Positions 34,948 to 45,084 of a stretch of DNA of 64,000 bases are shown here, piece after piece. The position numbers and the translations under genes were made by a program. The notes under the pieces are model-generated. The model was not told where the DNA came from. It saw only the letters and a list, made by a program, of their open reading frames with translations, and ran no database searches. Source of the stretch: an uncultured Acholeplasmataceae bacterium (GTDB lineage Bacteria > Bacillota_I > Bacilli_A > Acholeplasmatales > Acholeplasmataceae); the NCBI GenBank assembly GCA_927441705.1, contig CAKMKH010000017.1, positions 24,529-88,528 on the forward strand, written 5' to 3'. How positions within the stretch are numbered: position 1 is the stretch's first letter; the number at the start of each line of letters is the position of its first letter.

Positions 34948-37809
34948 TTATAACCAATACCAACCAATGTAGTAATCACCAATGTGAAGAACTACAACAG
35001 CATCTGACCAACCTTCAACCCAAGTAGTTGCATATACTTCAGTGTATGCAGCAGGTGCACCAACTAGAGCAGCAACATCTGCGATTGTAAGTAATGTTGG
35101 ATAAGATCCAGCAATGTAAGCATCTGCTACTAATTCAGCTTCACTAAGAGGTCCTATTGCTTCTGATAAGTTATAGTTACCATAATTAGCGTAAATATAA
35201 TTTTGAATTGCAGTTTCAGCATCTGTAGCTAAACCTAATTGTTGATATAATTCATATGCGCCATTTTCTACAGAAGCAACGAATAAGTAATTCTTACCAC
35301 TTTCAGTTACAGCGATATAAGCAACTAATTCATCGAATCCTTCTTCAGCAGCGATATTAGCAAGTGTATCACCTAAGATGTACTCAGCTAATTCAGCTCC
35401 ATCAGATGTAGTGTCAAGAGCTTCACCACTCATATCAAGATATGCAGAAATTAGATCTTCGACAGTAGGGAATGCAGTTTGTTCAATACCATCTTTAACA
35501 TATACTTTACCAACTAGTGCTTCAACTAATGCGTTGTAGCCCCATCTTTCATAAACTAATTCGCCATCTAAGTTGTTATAAGCAACTGGAATTAATGGAG
35601 TTGTAGTATCAATACCCCAGTTAAGAGTAAATCCACCACGGTTATCATCACTAAATACGTCTAAGAAACTTGGAGCATCTAGTAATGAACCACTAATACC
35701 ACCGATACCTAAGTCAGTAGCACCTGGCATCATATAGTCATAATAGTTATTTGGGAAAGCAACGTCATTAACAGTAATGATAATCTTAACAAAGTTTTCA
35801 TCATCTACTAATAAAGCTTCGTATTGTTCTTTAATATTAGCAACCATAGCTTGTGCACTTGTGTTACCACTTGATGCATAAGTAAGTACTAATTCAACTT
35901 CAGTATAATTACTTGCAGTACCTGCAGTATAGTAACCATCTGAGATTGCTTGTTCAACAGCATCCTTGAATAAGTCTAAAGCAACATCTGGGAAGTAACC
36001 GAATGAGCTACCACCAAAATCTTCAAGAATTGCTTGACCTGCTTCACCACCACGAACTGACAATCCTGATTCACCATCTAGGAAGTAAGTTGAAGTGAAT
36101 AGTGTAAACGCTGGTAAGTATGTACCTACAACATTTACAGCAGCTTCATAACGGTCAAAACCATACATCAATGCTTGTCTCATTGGAGTATACATTAAGA
36201 TTGGTTCTGGAACGTAAGTTTCATCAATTGCGTTACCAGGAGTATTTTCAATGTAAGCATCTCTGTTTGCTTCTGTACCAAATGCGTTGATTTGTAATCT
36301 CCAAGTAGTTGGATCTGGTGCAACTTTAATTCTTGGGTCATTTGCATAATTTTGAAGTTCTGCAGAAGGTACTGACGCACTTTCTAAACGACCAGCTAAG
36401 AACTCTTGGAATACTTGGTTAGAGTCATCAATATATGTATATTGTCTACCAGTGTAGTAATACATATTTGCATCTGGATGTAATTCATTTTTCTTAAATA
36501 CTAATAATTGACCTGGAGTCCAAGTTTCAAAATAGTAAACACCACTTGCAGCAACCTTAGTTGGGTCTTCGCCGTATGTTCCACCATCAGTTGGATCACC
36601 ATATTTTTCAAATAATTGTTGATTAATTGGAGTTAATACGCCGCCTGCAAATCCGTATAATACGTCAAATGCAGCTTTTTCAGAAACATATTCTAACTCA
36701 ATTGTATAATCATCAAGCATCTTAATACCTACATCAGCCCAGTCAGCTGCGCCATCTAAGTATTCAGCAGCATTCTTAATACCTTGAGATACAAAGTCGC
36801 CACCACCAGTTCTAGCTCTGAACCAGTCATTGTCTAATGCATATTTCCATGTCCAGATATAATCATTAGCATCTAGTTCTTCATAACCAGCAGCTAAACC
36901 AGATAAATCTGTTTGTGGATGGAATTTCCATTGAAGATCATCTCTTAATGTGATAGTCCATTTTTTAGCATACATTTTACCATTAATTTCTTCACCATTA
37001 ATAGGTTGTGGTAATGATTCTGCTAATTCTGGTAAAATTTCATAACCAGTTTTAGAAGCATCAAAGAAGAAATTGTAAAGTCCACCTTTGAATAAATCAG
37101 TGAAGTCAGCAGTTGCTGAGTCATCTGCATTCCATGGATTAAGTGAAGTTGGGTCTGTACTGTAAGCAGCACGCCAAGTATATTCACCAGCATTACCATA
37201 AGTAGATCCATACATTAATACATTTGAATCATCTTGTGTAAATTGTGAGAATGCAACACCGAATCCCATAACACCGTTATAAGTTTCACTGAATAATTGG
37301 ACTCTATCAGCATACATAACTCTAGAAGCACCAGTATATAGTGGAACACCAGCATATACGTTTTCTAGTAAGTAACGTTCTGCAGCTGCAAATAGAATGT
37401 CTTTATCTTCTGCAGGTAATTTAGAAAGATCAACACCGCTTAAATATTGTGCAAGTGGATAATCTTCTAATGCACGATCATTAACTGTAACACTTCTAGT
37501 AGCAGTAGCAACATTATCTGCGCTATCTTTTACTTCATAAACAACTGTATAGTTGCCTACTTCAGTGTTGTCGATGTTATTAGTCTTAACAACGATATCA
37601 CCAGTTAAATCTCCGTCTTCAGCATCTACAGCGCTAACACCAGCTAGTGGGTCAAACTCATCGAATAATACGATTGCCACAGCGCCTGTACCCGAGAACG
37701 TTGGTTTTGCATCAACAGGTACTTCTTCCTCTCCTGGACCACAAGCTACAATTGTAAAACTTGTAAGTAACAGAATAAATACAACAAGCAATTTTTTTGG
37801 AAATTTCAT
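34948..37809 (-). CDS. oppA: Oligopeptide-binding lipoprotein OppA with N-terminal Ig-like domain
   Basis: A 953-residue SBP_bac_5-type lipoprotein; typical OppA is ~540. Signal peptide with lipobox IVAC (Cys23). Residues ~35-110 form a bacterial Ig-like DUF5011-type domain (AVDAEDGDLTGDIVV ... GNYTVVYEVKDSADN). The peptide-binding core follows (SLNPWNADDS, WTITLRDDLQWKFHP, Y-WKYAL). A ~150-residue C-terminal part is not recognised. AAGGAGAGAG precedes ATG 37809. Promoter and cre-like site upstream. Confidence 0.9.
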   Translation of the reverse strand: MKFPKKLLVVFILLLTSFTIVACGPGEEEVPVDAKPTFSGTGAVAIVLFDEFDPLAGVSAVDAEDGDLTGDIVVKTNNIDNTEVGNYTVVYEVKDSADNVATATRSVTVNDRALEDYPLAQYLSGVDLSKLPAEDKDILFAAAERYLLENVYAGVPLYTGASRVMYADRVQLFSETYNGVMGFGVAFSQFTQDDSNVLMYGSTYGNAGEYTWRAAYSTDPTSLNPWNADDSATADFTDLFKGGLYNFFFDASKTGYEILPELAESLPQPINGEEINGKMYAKKWTITLRDDLQWKFHPQTDLSGLAAGYEELDANDYIWTWKYALDNDWFRARTGGGDFVSQGIKNAAEYLDGAADWADVGIKMLDDYTIELEYVSEKAAFDVLYGFAGGVLTPINQQLFEKYGDPTDGGTYGEDPTKVAASGVYYFETWTPGQLLVFKKNELHPDANMYYYTGRQYTYIDDSNQVFQEFLAGRLESASVPSAELQNYANDPRIKVAPDPTTWRLQINAFGTEANRDAYIENTPGNAIDETYVPEPILMYTPMRQALMYGFDRYEAAVNVVGTYLPAFTLFTSTYFLDGESGLSVRGGEAGQAILEDFGGSSFGYFPDVALDLFKDAVEQAISDGYYTAGTASNYTEVELVLTYASSGNTSAQAMVANIKEQYEALLVDDENFVKIIITVNDVAFPNNYYDYMMPGATDLGIGGISGSLLDAPSFLDVFSDDNRGGFTLNWGIDTTTPLIPVAYNNLDGELVYERWGYNALVEALVGKVYVKDGIEQTAFPTVEDLISAYLDMSGEALDTTSDGAELAEYILGDTLANIAAEEGFDELVAYIAVTESGKNYLFVASVENGAYELYQQLGLATDAETAIQNYIYANYGNYNLSEAIGPLSEAELVADAYIAGSYPTLLTIADVAALVGAPAAYTEVYATTWVEGWSDAVVVLHIGDYYIGWYWL

Positions 37810-37847
37810 TTTCTCTCTCCTTTTCTTTTGAAAATTGATTATGTTTA

Positions 37848-37876
37848 ATTATACCAAAAAATATTTAAAAGTACAA
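37848..37876 (-). promoter_or_regulatory. Promoter of the opp operon
   Basis: TTGTAC (37876-37871), 17-base spacer, TATAAT (37853-37848). Confidence 0.75.
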
Positions 37877-37896
37877 TATCAAGCGATAAAAGTATC

Positions 37897-37910
37897 TGAA
37901 AACGTTTTCT
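37897..37910. promoter_or_regulatory. cre site upstream of oppA
   Basis: TGAAAACGTTTTCT matches the CcpA cre consensus (13 of 14 palindromic positions). It lies about 57-70 bases upstream of the expected transcription start, outside the core promoter, a position more often linked to activation. Confidence 0.6.
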
Positions 37911-37985
37911 GGAGGGTGTAATTTAAACACTTTCTAATCTATTTCATTCTTTTTCAATAATTTTCATTCATTTTCAATGTTTTTT

Positions 37986-40625
37986 TTAATTATTTAAAAT
38001 ATCAACAATAACATCTTCATCATATAAATCAGCCATATCCAAAACATAATCTGGAACAATACCAAACTCATTACTATTATATATATATGGATCTTCTTCA
38101 GTACCACTACCTGTACGATATGCGCTTATATTATTTGAACTCATTGTAAATGCAGTACCGTTTGGTAATAAGATTGGTGTGATTGATGATGCGCCTCCGC
38201 CAGATTGAACACCTAAAATTGGGCCTAAATTGTTTTCCATGAAAATTGTAGCTAATGAATTAGCTGCACTAAATGTAACTTTTGAAGTTAATAATGACCA
38301 ATTTAAGTTTGGATAAGTTGGTGTTCCATTAATCACAACATAACTACTTGATGCGCCACCAGTATCTCCGTCTATACCACTTACTCTAAATGGTTGATCA
38401 GTAACAAATCCAACGATACGGTATAATGCACCAACGTTTCCACCAGTATTATATGTTAAATCTAGTGTAACGTTTTGTAGGCTAGGTGATTCAGCTAATA
38501 TTTTTTCCATTACCATTTCTAGGAAAACTGCACTATCAGAATTCACTAAACCTTCAACATCTACTATTAACGGCCAAGGACTTTCGAAATCTATAGGTTT
38601 TTTGTTAACAACGCTGACATAGAACAAATCATAGTCAACATCAAATTCAACTTGAACCATGTAGTCCACTTCACCAACAGTCATCTCATAATAACCATTT
38701 TCTTTAGATTTATTTGTTGATGTCTCATCATTTACATAAGTGTAACCAAATGTGATAAGTGCTGCTTCATAAGCATCTTTATCTGCTAATTGTGCACCTT
38801 TAATTAATATTTCTATCATGTCATCTTTATCATCGCTTGAGTTGTAGTAGAAAAATTTATTTCCTACTGAAATTGTTGGTAATATTAGTGAAATGTCATC
38901 TACACTAAAGACATCAGATGCAATGATTTCATCATATACAGCACTTTCTTCAATATCAGCTGTAACAAAACTATCATATGTTATCATTACTGATGTTTTT
39001 GCATCATCTAAGAACCAATATAGTGGACGATTTGCTACAGAACCCCATTTTGCAACGATTTCATCTTGTACATCAAAGAATCCAGTGCCGTCACCTTGAT
39101 ACCAGTTCATACCTCTAGCTCCCAATTGACCTACAGATGTTAACTCTGGACCGCCCCATGTTGATTTATTGAAATATGATGGATATCCATAACTAGTATG
39201 AAGTTCATCAATTTGTTTATTAATCATTACAAATAATGCGTCATCAAAATCCTCTGGATCATCAGTTAATAGACCATCGATATTTGATATTAACATATCT
39301 TTATAAGTCTCAACTTCCATAATGTCTTTTAATCCATAAAAGTAATCTAGATTAAATGTCAACATATTGAAATTATGGATTACTAAATCAGCTGGCATTT
39401 TTGAGTTATTTAATGAAGATGCTTTCATAGTTCTATATTCTACTGAACTAGAATCTGGTAGTGCATAAATACCAAATAATCCGTCATAGTTATAATACAC
39501 ATTATAATAACTAGAGCCTGCAAATAATTGATTGACCATGTAATAAGGAAGTAAAATTTCCTCATTAAAAGTTGTAATATCTAAATTATATTCACTTAAA
39601 TCATATACAATATCATCTCCTTCATCAAATGAAGCGTCTGGATTGTCATAATCATATTCAATGTGACGCCCATAATTTGTTTCAGTTGAATACACATATG
39701 CCCAATAAAATCCTGGATCATTTGTTGTAATAGTATCATCTGCTGCATTTAAAGTAACGATTAAATCATATGTTTCATCATAATCTTCATCATAATATTG
39801 ATAAAACAATTCTAATGTATCCATAGTTTGAGTAAATGTAAATACTACTTCAGGATCAATAAATCCTTCTAATAAATTTAAAAAATCAATGACATTGACA
39901 TAAGGAACATTTCCGTCTTCTTCAAAATATAAATCAATACTTCCATCTTCCACATTATATTCTGTTGTAAGATTAGTAAATGGTACCGATCTTGAAGTCA
40001 TAATTTCTACTTCATCATAAACTGGAACATTAACTGTAAAGGTATGTTCCACTCTAGCAGCATTTAAAGTAAATGTACCTTTAATTTCAGTTGTTGTAGG
40101 TGTCGATCCTGCTGGTAAAGGTAGAATAATACCTGCATCTGAAACTTGATTTGAATCACTTTTCCAACTAATTCTGCTTCGACTAATTTCACCTCTAATA
40201 GGTAAATTTAATTGATACTCATTAAGATAAAAATCAGCTTCTAAAGCCTCTATATCTTGTTGAATAAGTTCTTCATCTGTTGGACCTTCAGGGACATCTT
40301 CTTCCCATAAAGCATTTAGTGTGATATCAGCAATAATTGCTGTTTGAAAATCAAATTCACTTGCTTCATCAGTTATATACCAATAAAGAAATGTATATCC
40401 TTCTTTCAAAGGATCAGAGGGTTGAGCAACTGTTTTATTTTCTTCAACTTCTATTGAAGTAACTTCACTACCTCCATTTGAATTAAACGTAACTACATAT
40501 GTTACTGGATCTACAGGATCCACTGGATCTTCCGGTTCTTCAACTGTATCACAAGCAATCAGTGCAAACACCGTGATTAGCATTAAGATAGCAAAAGAAA
40601 ACCTTTTAGTAAAAGTTCGACTCAT
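37986..40625 (-). CDS. S41-like peptidase lipoprotein with surface repeat domains
   Basis: 879 residues. Signal peptide with lipobox LIAC (Cys25); residues ~40-110 match the Listeria-Bacteroides/Flg_new repeat (VTFNSNGGSEV ... TFLYWY); ~125-205 look like an atrophied bacterial Ig domain. The C-terminal ~450 residues resemble S41 (tricorn/CtpA) peptidases: a VTLDLTYNTGGN strand, VTFSAANSLATIF with the nucleophile serine, and ILGVQSGGGASS. No PDZ domain seen. AAGGAC precedes ATG. Single-gene unit, likely anchored outside the membrane. Peptidase activity is inferred. Confidence 0.72.
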   Translation of the reverse strand: MSRTFTKRFSFAILMLITVFALIACDTVEEPEDPVDPVDPVTYVVTFNSNGGSEVTSIEVEENKTVAQPSDPLKEGYTFLYWYITDEASEFDFQTAIIADITLNALWEEDVPEGPTDEELIQQDIEALEADFYLNEYQLNLPIRGEISRSRISWKSDSNQVSDAGIILPLPAGSTPTTTEIKGTFTLNAARVEHTFTVNVPVYDEVEIMTSRSVPFTNLTTEYNVEDGSIDLYFEEDGNVPYVNVIDFLNLLEGFIDPEVVFTFTQTMDTLELFYQYYDEDYDETYDLIVTLNAADDTITTNDPGFYWAYVYSTETNYGRHIEYDYDNPDASFDEGDDIVYDLSEYNLDITTFNEEILLPYYMVNQLFAGSSYYNVYYNYDGLFGIYALPDSSSVEYRTMKASSLNNSKMPADLVIHNFNMLTFNLDYFYGLKDIMEVETYKDMLISNIDGLLTDDPEDFDDALFVMINKQIDELHTSYGYPSYFNKSTWGGPELTSVGQLGARGMNWYQGDGTGFFDVQDEIVAKWGSVANRPLYWFLDDAKTSVMITYDSFVTADIEESAVYDEIIASDVFSVDDISLILPTISVGNKFFYYNSSDDKDDMIEILIKGAQLADKDAYEAALITFGYTYVNDETSTNKSKENGYYEMTVGEVDYMVQVEFDVDYDLFYVSVVNKKPIDFESPWPLIVDVEGLVNSDSAVFLEMVMEKILAESPSLQNVTLDLTYNTGGNVGALYRIVGFVTDQPFRVSGIDGDTGGASSSYVVINGTPTYPNLNWSLLTSKVTFSAANSLATIFMENNLGPILGVQSGGGASSITPILLPNGTAFTMSSNNISAYRTGSGTEEDPYIYNSNEFGIVPDYVLDMADLYDEDVIVDILNN

Positions 40626-40696
40626 GTATAATTGTCCTTTCTATATCTTTTATACTATTTTAATCTTTTTTGTCTAAAAGTCAAAGCATTTATTGT

Positions 40697-40738
40697 AAAA
40701 AAAACTGCATCACGTATAAAATACGTCATACAGTTTTA
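40697..40738 (-). terminator. Terminator of bcp-por
   Basis: AAAACTG...ACGTAT...ATACGT...CAGTTTT with a minus-strand T-run, after the por stop. Confidence 0.82.
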
Positions 40739-40748
40739 AATTTATGTT

Positions 40749-43700
40749 TTATTCTTGTTCTTCTAGTGAGTAATCCATAGCTAAATATCTTTGATACATC
40801 TTCCAACGTTTCTTAGCATCTTGCATATTTTTATCAAGTAATTCAGATGCATGATCTGGGTTGATTTGAGCTAATTGTGAATATCTAGCTTCGTTTAATA
40901 GATAATCATGATATTTATCCCATACTGGAGGTCTACTATCTACTTGGAAAGGATTCTTTCCTTCAACTTCTCTTCTTGGATCAAATCTAAATGTTGGCCA
41001 GTATCCGCATTCAGTAGCAAGTTTAGCTTGTGCAAATGAATTTGTTAATCCACCTTTAATACCATGTTCAATACATGGTGAATAAGCGATCACAATTGAT
41101 GGACCATCATAGCTTTCAGCTTCTTTTAATGCTTTAACAACTTGAGCTTGTGAAGCACCATGAGAAATTTGAGCAACATAGACATGTCCATAACTCATAG
41201 CGATTGCTGCTAAGTCCTTTTTCTTAGTGTTCTTACCAGCAGCTGTAAATTTAGCAATTGAACCTGTAGGCGCTGATTTAGATGATTGTCCACCTGTATT
41301 AGAGTATACTTCTGTATCTAAAACAAGTATGTTAACATCTTCGTTATTAGCCATAATATGGTCAATACCACCATAGCCAATATCGTATGCCCAGCCGTCA
41401 CCACCTAAAATCCATTGTGAGACTTTAGAGAAGTAATCTTTGATGTCAAGTAAATCTTTAGCAAAAGGTTTATCAATTTTTTCAAGAGCTGCAACCATTT
41501 GTGGTTTAAGCTTTCTTGTGATTTCTGCACTCTTTCTATTTTCAATCCATTCTTTAGCTAATCCTTGTAAATCTTCAGGCATTTCTTCTAAATGGTCAAA
41601 TAATAAACTTTGAACTCTATCTCTTACTGTTTCATATGCAATTCTCATACCGAAACCAAACTCTGCATTATCTTCGAATAATGAGTTTGCCCATGCTGGA
41701 CCAAAACCTTCAGCGTTTGTTGTATAAGGTGTACCAGGGAATGACCCACCATAAATTGATGAACATCCTGTTGCATTTGCAATCACTAAATGATCTCCAT
41801 ATAATTGAGTAAGTGCTTTAATATATGGTGTTTCACCACAACCTGCACATGCTCCAGAGAATTCAAATAATGGTTGTCTAAAGCTTAAGTTCTTAGGATT
41901 GTTATCTCCAAGATCTTTATATGTAACTTCATTGAAGAAATAATCTGCTTTTTCTTGAGATCCACTAGCAAGTTCGTCTCCGATTGGAACCATTGCAAGT
42001 GATTTTTCTTTAGTAGGACATACTTCTACGCAGACACCACATTCTGTACAATCAAGTGTTGAAACTTGGATTGAGAATTTATATCCTTGTACATCTTTAC
42101 CTTTAGCATCAATAAATTTAGATCCTTCAGGCGCATTTGCTACTTCTTGTTCATCAGATAAGAATGAACGGATTACACCATGTGGACATGCGAATACACA
42201 TTGATTACATTGAATACAGTTTTCGCTTCTCCATTCAGGTACGTAATTCGCAATACCGCGTTTTTCATAAGCTGTAGATCCATTTTCCATGTGTGCATCT
42301 TCATAACCTAAGAATGCTGATACAGGAAGTGAATCACCTTCGATTGCATTAACGATATCTGCTATTTTTCTTACAAAATCAGGACGGCTATCAGTATTTA
42401 CATCTGGTGCATCAATTAATGTTGCCCATTCTGATTTAACATCAACTTCAATTAAATTCTTATATCCCGCATCGATAGCATCTGCATTCATCTTAACGAT
42501 TGCATCACCTTTACGGCCATAAGTTTTTTTAGCATAAGATTTCATTAACTCATTTGCTTCTTTTGCATCCATTAAATGTTCATTTAACTTAAAGAATGCT
42601 GACTGCATAATAGTATTAATTCTTCTGCCCAATCCAATTTCATAAGCTAAATCAACAGCATTGATGATATAAAATTTAGCTTTTTTAATTGCCAATTGAC
42701 GTTTAACTTTGTTAGGTAATAAACCTTCAATTTCTTCTTTAGGTGTTTGTGTGTTAAGTAAGAATGTTCCACCTTGTTTTAATCCTTTTAGCATGTCATA
42801 TTTTGTAAGATATGTATCTGTTGAACATGATACGAAATTAGGATAGTTTACTAAATAAGTTGAACGAATAGGTTTATCAGAAAATCTTAAATGCATACGA
42901 GTAACACCACCAGCTTTTTTAGAGTCATATGACGCATAAGCTTGTGAATATAATGTCGTGTTATCACCAATAATTTTCGTGATGTTTTTAGATGCTCCAA
43001 CTGTACCATCTGAACCTAGTCCGAAAAATAATAATTCAGTTACATTTGCATCTGTTAAATCTAATTCTTTATCGAATGTTATTGATGTGTGTGATACATC
43101 ATCATCAATACCAATAGTGAATTTATCTTTTTGTGGGCCAGCCATGTTTTCAAATACTGAAACGATCATTGCTGGTGTAGTATCCTTAGATGATAGACCA
43201 TATACACCACCTAAAATAGTTGGTGCTTTATCAGTGTTATAATAAATTGATTTAACATCTAGGTATAATGGATTCCCTGTAGCTCCTGGTTCCATTGTTC
43301 TATCTAAAACAGTAATTTTCTCAACTGTTTTAGGCATTTTATCTAAGAAATATTTTGCGCTAAATGGACGATATAAATGAACAGTTAATAACCCAACTTT
43401 TTTACCATTTTCTACTAAATAATCAATAGATTGTTTTGCAGATTCACAGACTGAACCCATCGCAATAACAATATCAGTAGCATCTTTATCGCCATAATAT
43501 GTGAATGGTGCATAATCTCTACCAGTCACCTTAGAGATTTCTTGCATATAATCATTTACAATATCTGGTACTGCTTCATAAAATGATGATTGTAATACTT
43601 TCGTTTGAAAATAAACGTCATCAGATTGTGCAGTTCCTCTTGTTACAGGTCTTTCAGGGTTTAATCCTTTAGATCTGAATTTTGCAACCATATCTTTGTC

Positions 43701-44291
43701 TAACAAACGATCAAATACATCATAGTCTAATACTTCAATTGATTGAACTTCATGAGAAGTTCTAAATCCATCAAAGAAATGAACAAATGGAAGACTTGAT
43801 TTAATTGCTGCTAAATGTGCAATACCTGCTAAATCCATTGAAGATTGAACAGATGTTGATGCTAAGAATGCAAATCCTGTTTGTCTTGCTGCCATCACAT
43901 CTTGGTGATCACCAAAAATTGATAACGCTTGAGCTGCAATTGATCTAGCAGCAACATGAATAACACCTGGTAACATTTGACCAGCAATCTTGTACATGTT
44001 AGGAATTTTTAATAATAATCCTTGTGAAGCGGTATATGTTGTTGTCAATACACCCATTTGTAATGACCCATGCACTGTACCTGCAGCGCCTGCTTCACTT
44101 TGCATTTCGATAATTTTTACAGGCATACCGAATAAATTCTTTTTACCTGCTGAAGCCCAAAGGTCAACGTATTGTGCCATTGGTGAAGATGGTGTAATTG
44201 GATAAATCCCAGCTACTTCTGTAAAAGCGTATGAGCAATATGCTGCCGCTTCATTACCATCCATTGATTTAATAACTTTTTTAGCTACCAT
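40749..44291 (-). CDS. por: Pyruvate:ferredoxin (flavodoxin) oxidoreductase
   Basis: A 1180-residue single-chain PFOR that converts pyruvate and CoA to acetyl-CoA, CO2 and reduced ferredoxin. Domain I begins MDGNEAAAYCSYAFTEVAGIYPITPSSPMA; two 4Fe-4S clusters sit at CIQCNQCVFACPHGV and CTECGVCVEVCP; ACAGCGETPYIK and the C-terminal GDGWAYDIGYGG...NTGGQ region bind the proximal cluster and thiamine diphosphate. AGGAGG precedes ATG, 27 bases after bcp. The enzyme is oxygen-sensitive, suggesting an anaerobic metabolism; pyruvate dehydrogenase is the usual Acholeplasma enzyme. Confidence 0.97.
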   Translation of the reverse strand: MVAKKVIKSMDGNEAAAYCSYAFTEVAGIYPITPSSPMAQYVDLWASAGKKNLFGMPVKIIEMQSEAGAAGTVHGSLQMGVLTTTYTASQGLLLKIPNMYKIAGQMLPGVIHVAARSIAAQALSIFGDHQDVMAARQTGFAFLASTSVQSSMDLAGIAHLAAIKSSLPFVHFFDGFRTSHEVQSIEVLDYDVFDRLLDKDMVAKFRSKGLNPERPVTRGTAQSDDVYFQTKVLQSSFYEAVPDIVNDYMQEISKVTGRDYAPFTYYGDKDATDIVIAMGSVCESAKQSIDYLVENGKKVGLLTVHLYRPFSAKYFLDKMPKTVEKITVLDRTMEPGATGNPLYLDVKSIYYNTDKAPTILGGVYGLSSKDTTPAMIVSVFENMAGPQKDKFTIGIDDDVSHTSITFDKELDLTDANVTELLFFGLGSDGTVGASKNITKIIGDNTTLYSQAYASYDSKKAGGVTRMHLRFSDKPIRSTYLVNYPNFVSCSTDTYLTKYDMLKGLKQGGTFLLNTQTPKEEIEGLLPNKVKRQLAIKKAKFYIINAVDLAYEIGLGRRINTIMQSAFFKLNEHLMDAKEANELMKSYAKKTYGRKGDAIVKMNADAIDAGYKNLIEVDVKSEWATLIDAPDVNTDSRPDFVRKIADIVNAIEGDSLPVSAFLGYEDAHMENGSTAYEKRGIANYVPEWRSENCIQCNQCVFACPHGVIRSFLSDEQEVANAPEGSKFIDAKGKDVQGYKFSIQVSTLDCTECGVCVEVCPTKEKSLAMVPIGDELASGSQEKADYFFNEVTYKDLGDNNPKNLSFRQPLFEFSGACAGCGETPYIKALTQLYGDHLVIANATGCSSIYGGSFPGTPYTTNAEGFGPAWANSLFEDNAEFGFGMRIAYETVRDRVQSLLFDHLEEMPEDLQGLAKEWIENRKSAEITRKLKPQMVAALEKIDKPFAKDLLDIKDYFSKVSQWILGGDGWAYDIGYGGIDHIMANNEDVNILVLDTEVYSNTGGQSSKSAPTGSIAKFTAAGKNTKKKDLAAIAMSYGHVYVAQISHGASQAQVVKALKEAESYDGPSIVIAYSPCIEHGIKGGLTNSFAQAKLATECGYWPTFRFDPRREVEGKNPFQVDSRPPVWDKYHDYLLNEARYSQLAQINPDHASELLDKNMQDAKKRWKMYQRYLAMDYSLEEQE

Positions 44292-44318
44292 GAATACTTC
44301 CTCCTGATTCTCGTATTT

Positions 44319-44774
44319 TTATTTAAATACTTTCAAAATCTCAGCTGCATTCTCTTGTGGAGATGCCTTTTCAAAAACATGTGTAATGATGCCTTCTTCA
44401 TTTAAAATAAACGTCGATCGATTGACACCCATATATTTTTTTCCATACATGCTTTTTTCAACATATACTTCAAAGTATGAGCATACTTTGATATCTTCAT
44501 CACTTAATAAGATAAACGGCAAATCATAATCTTCTACAAATTTTTTATGACTTTTTACACTATCTTTAGAAATACCAATGACTACAATATCTTTTTCTTT
44601 AAATGCATCATAGTTGTCTCTAAATGCGCAGGCTTGTGTTGTACATCCTGAAGTATTATCTTTTGGATAAAAATAAATGACAATTTTTCTACCTTTATAG
44701 TCAGATAAATGGTGTAGATTGCCATAAGCATCGGGCAATGTAAAATCTTGAACTTTAGTTCCTATATTTAACAT
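44319..44774 (-). CDS. bcp: Thioredoxin-dependent peroxiredoxin (Bcp/PrxQ)
   Basis: A 151-residue peroxiredoxin. Peroxidatic Cys in PKDNTSGCTTQACAF with the resolving Cys five residues later, as in PrxQ. It reduces peroxides with thioredoxin. It lies just upstream of por, so peroxide defence is made with an oxygen-sensitive Fe-S enzyme. Confidence 0.95.
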   Translation of the reverse strand: MLNIGTKVQDFTLPDAYGNLHHLSDYKGRKIVIYFYPKDNTSGCTTQACAFRDNYDAFKEKDIVVIGISKDSVKSHKKFVEDYDLPFILLSDEDIKVCSYFEVYVEKSMYGKKYMGVNRSTFILNEEGIITHVFEKASPQENAAEILKVFK

Positions 44775-44819
44775 TTAGTTCCTCCAAATAAGTCGTGAGC
44801 ATTTACTATATAATATTAT

Positions 44820-44841
44820 AACGCATTTAGCGTTTTTTTTT
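44820..44841 (+). other. Plus-strand terminator-like hairpin upstream of bcp
   Basis: AACGC-ATTTA-GCGTT followed by a long T-run on the plus strand, although no plus-strand gene precedes it. It may protect against antisense transcription, or act in the bcp leader. Confidence 0.4.
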
Positions 44842-44910
44842 AAGGGTTTTTTAGAATTTCACATATAATTAATGCAGTTTAAAATCTTTATAAACTTTTA
44901 CATTTCAAAT

Positions 44911-44931
44911 AAAAAAACGACAAAGTCGCTT
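44911..44931 (-). terminator. Terminator after tRNA-Leu
   Basis: AGCGAC-TTT-GTCGTT followed by minus-strand Ts. Confidence 0.6.
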
Positions 44932-44943
44932 CTTTTAAATAGA

Positions 44944-45028
44944 TGGTGCGGGTGACAGGAGTTGAACCTGCACGCCGTAAGGCGCTAGATCCTAAGTCTA
45001 GTGCGTCTGCCAATTTCGCCACACCCGC
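44944..45028 (-). tRNA. tRNA-Leu (UAG)
   Basis: 85 bases including encoded CCA. GCGGGTG acceptor pairs with CACCCGC; anticodon arm CTAGA-CTTAGGA-TCTAG gives TAG; long variable arm and TTCAACTCC T-loop as in class II tRNA-Leu. Confidence 0.96.
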
Positions 45029-45084
45029 GCAAAAAGAATTATACCTTTTTTTTACAAAAGTGTCAATTCTTTTTTTAAAATATC

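Noticed and set aside
34948-37809. Other-frame open stretches within oppA
   Set aside because: Low-complexity codon use in oppA leaves shadows in other frames; none has a ribosome site.
37797-37985. Possible short gene between oppA and the S41-like lipoprotein
   Set aside because: The gap holds the oppA promoter and cre site; no frame with a ribosome site.
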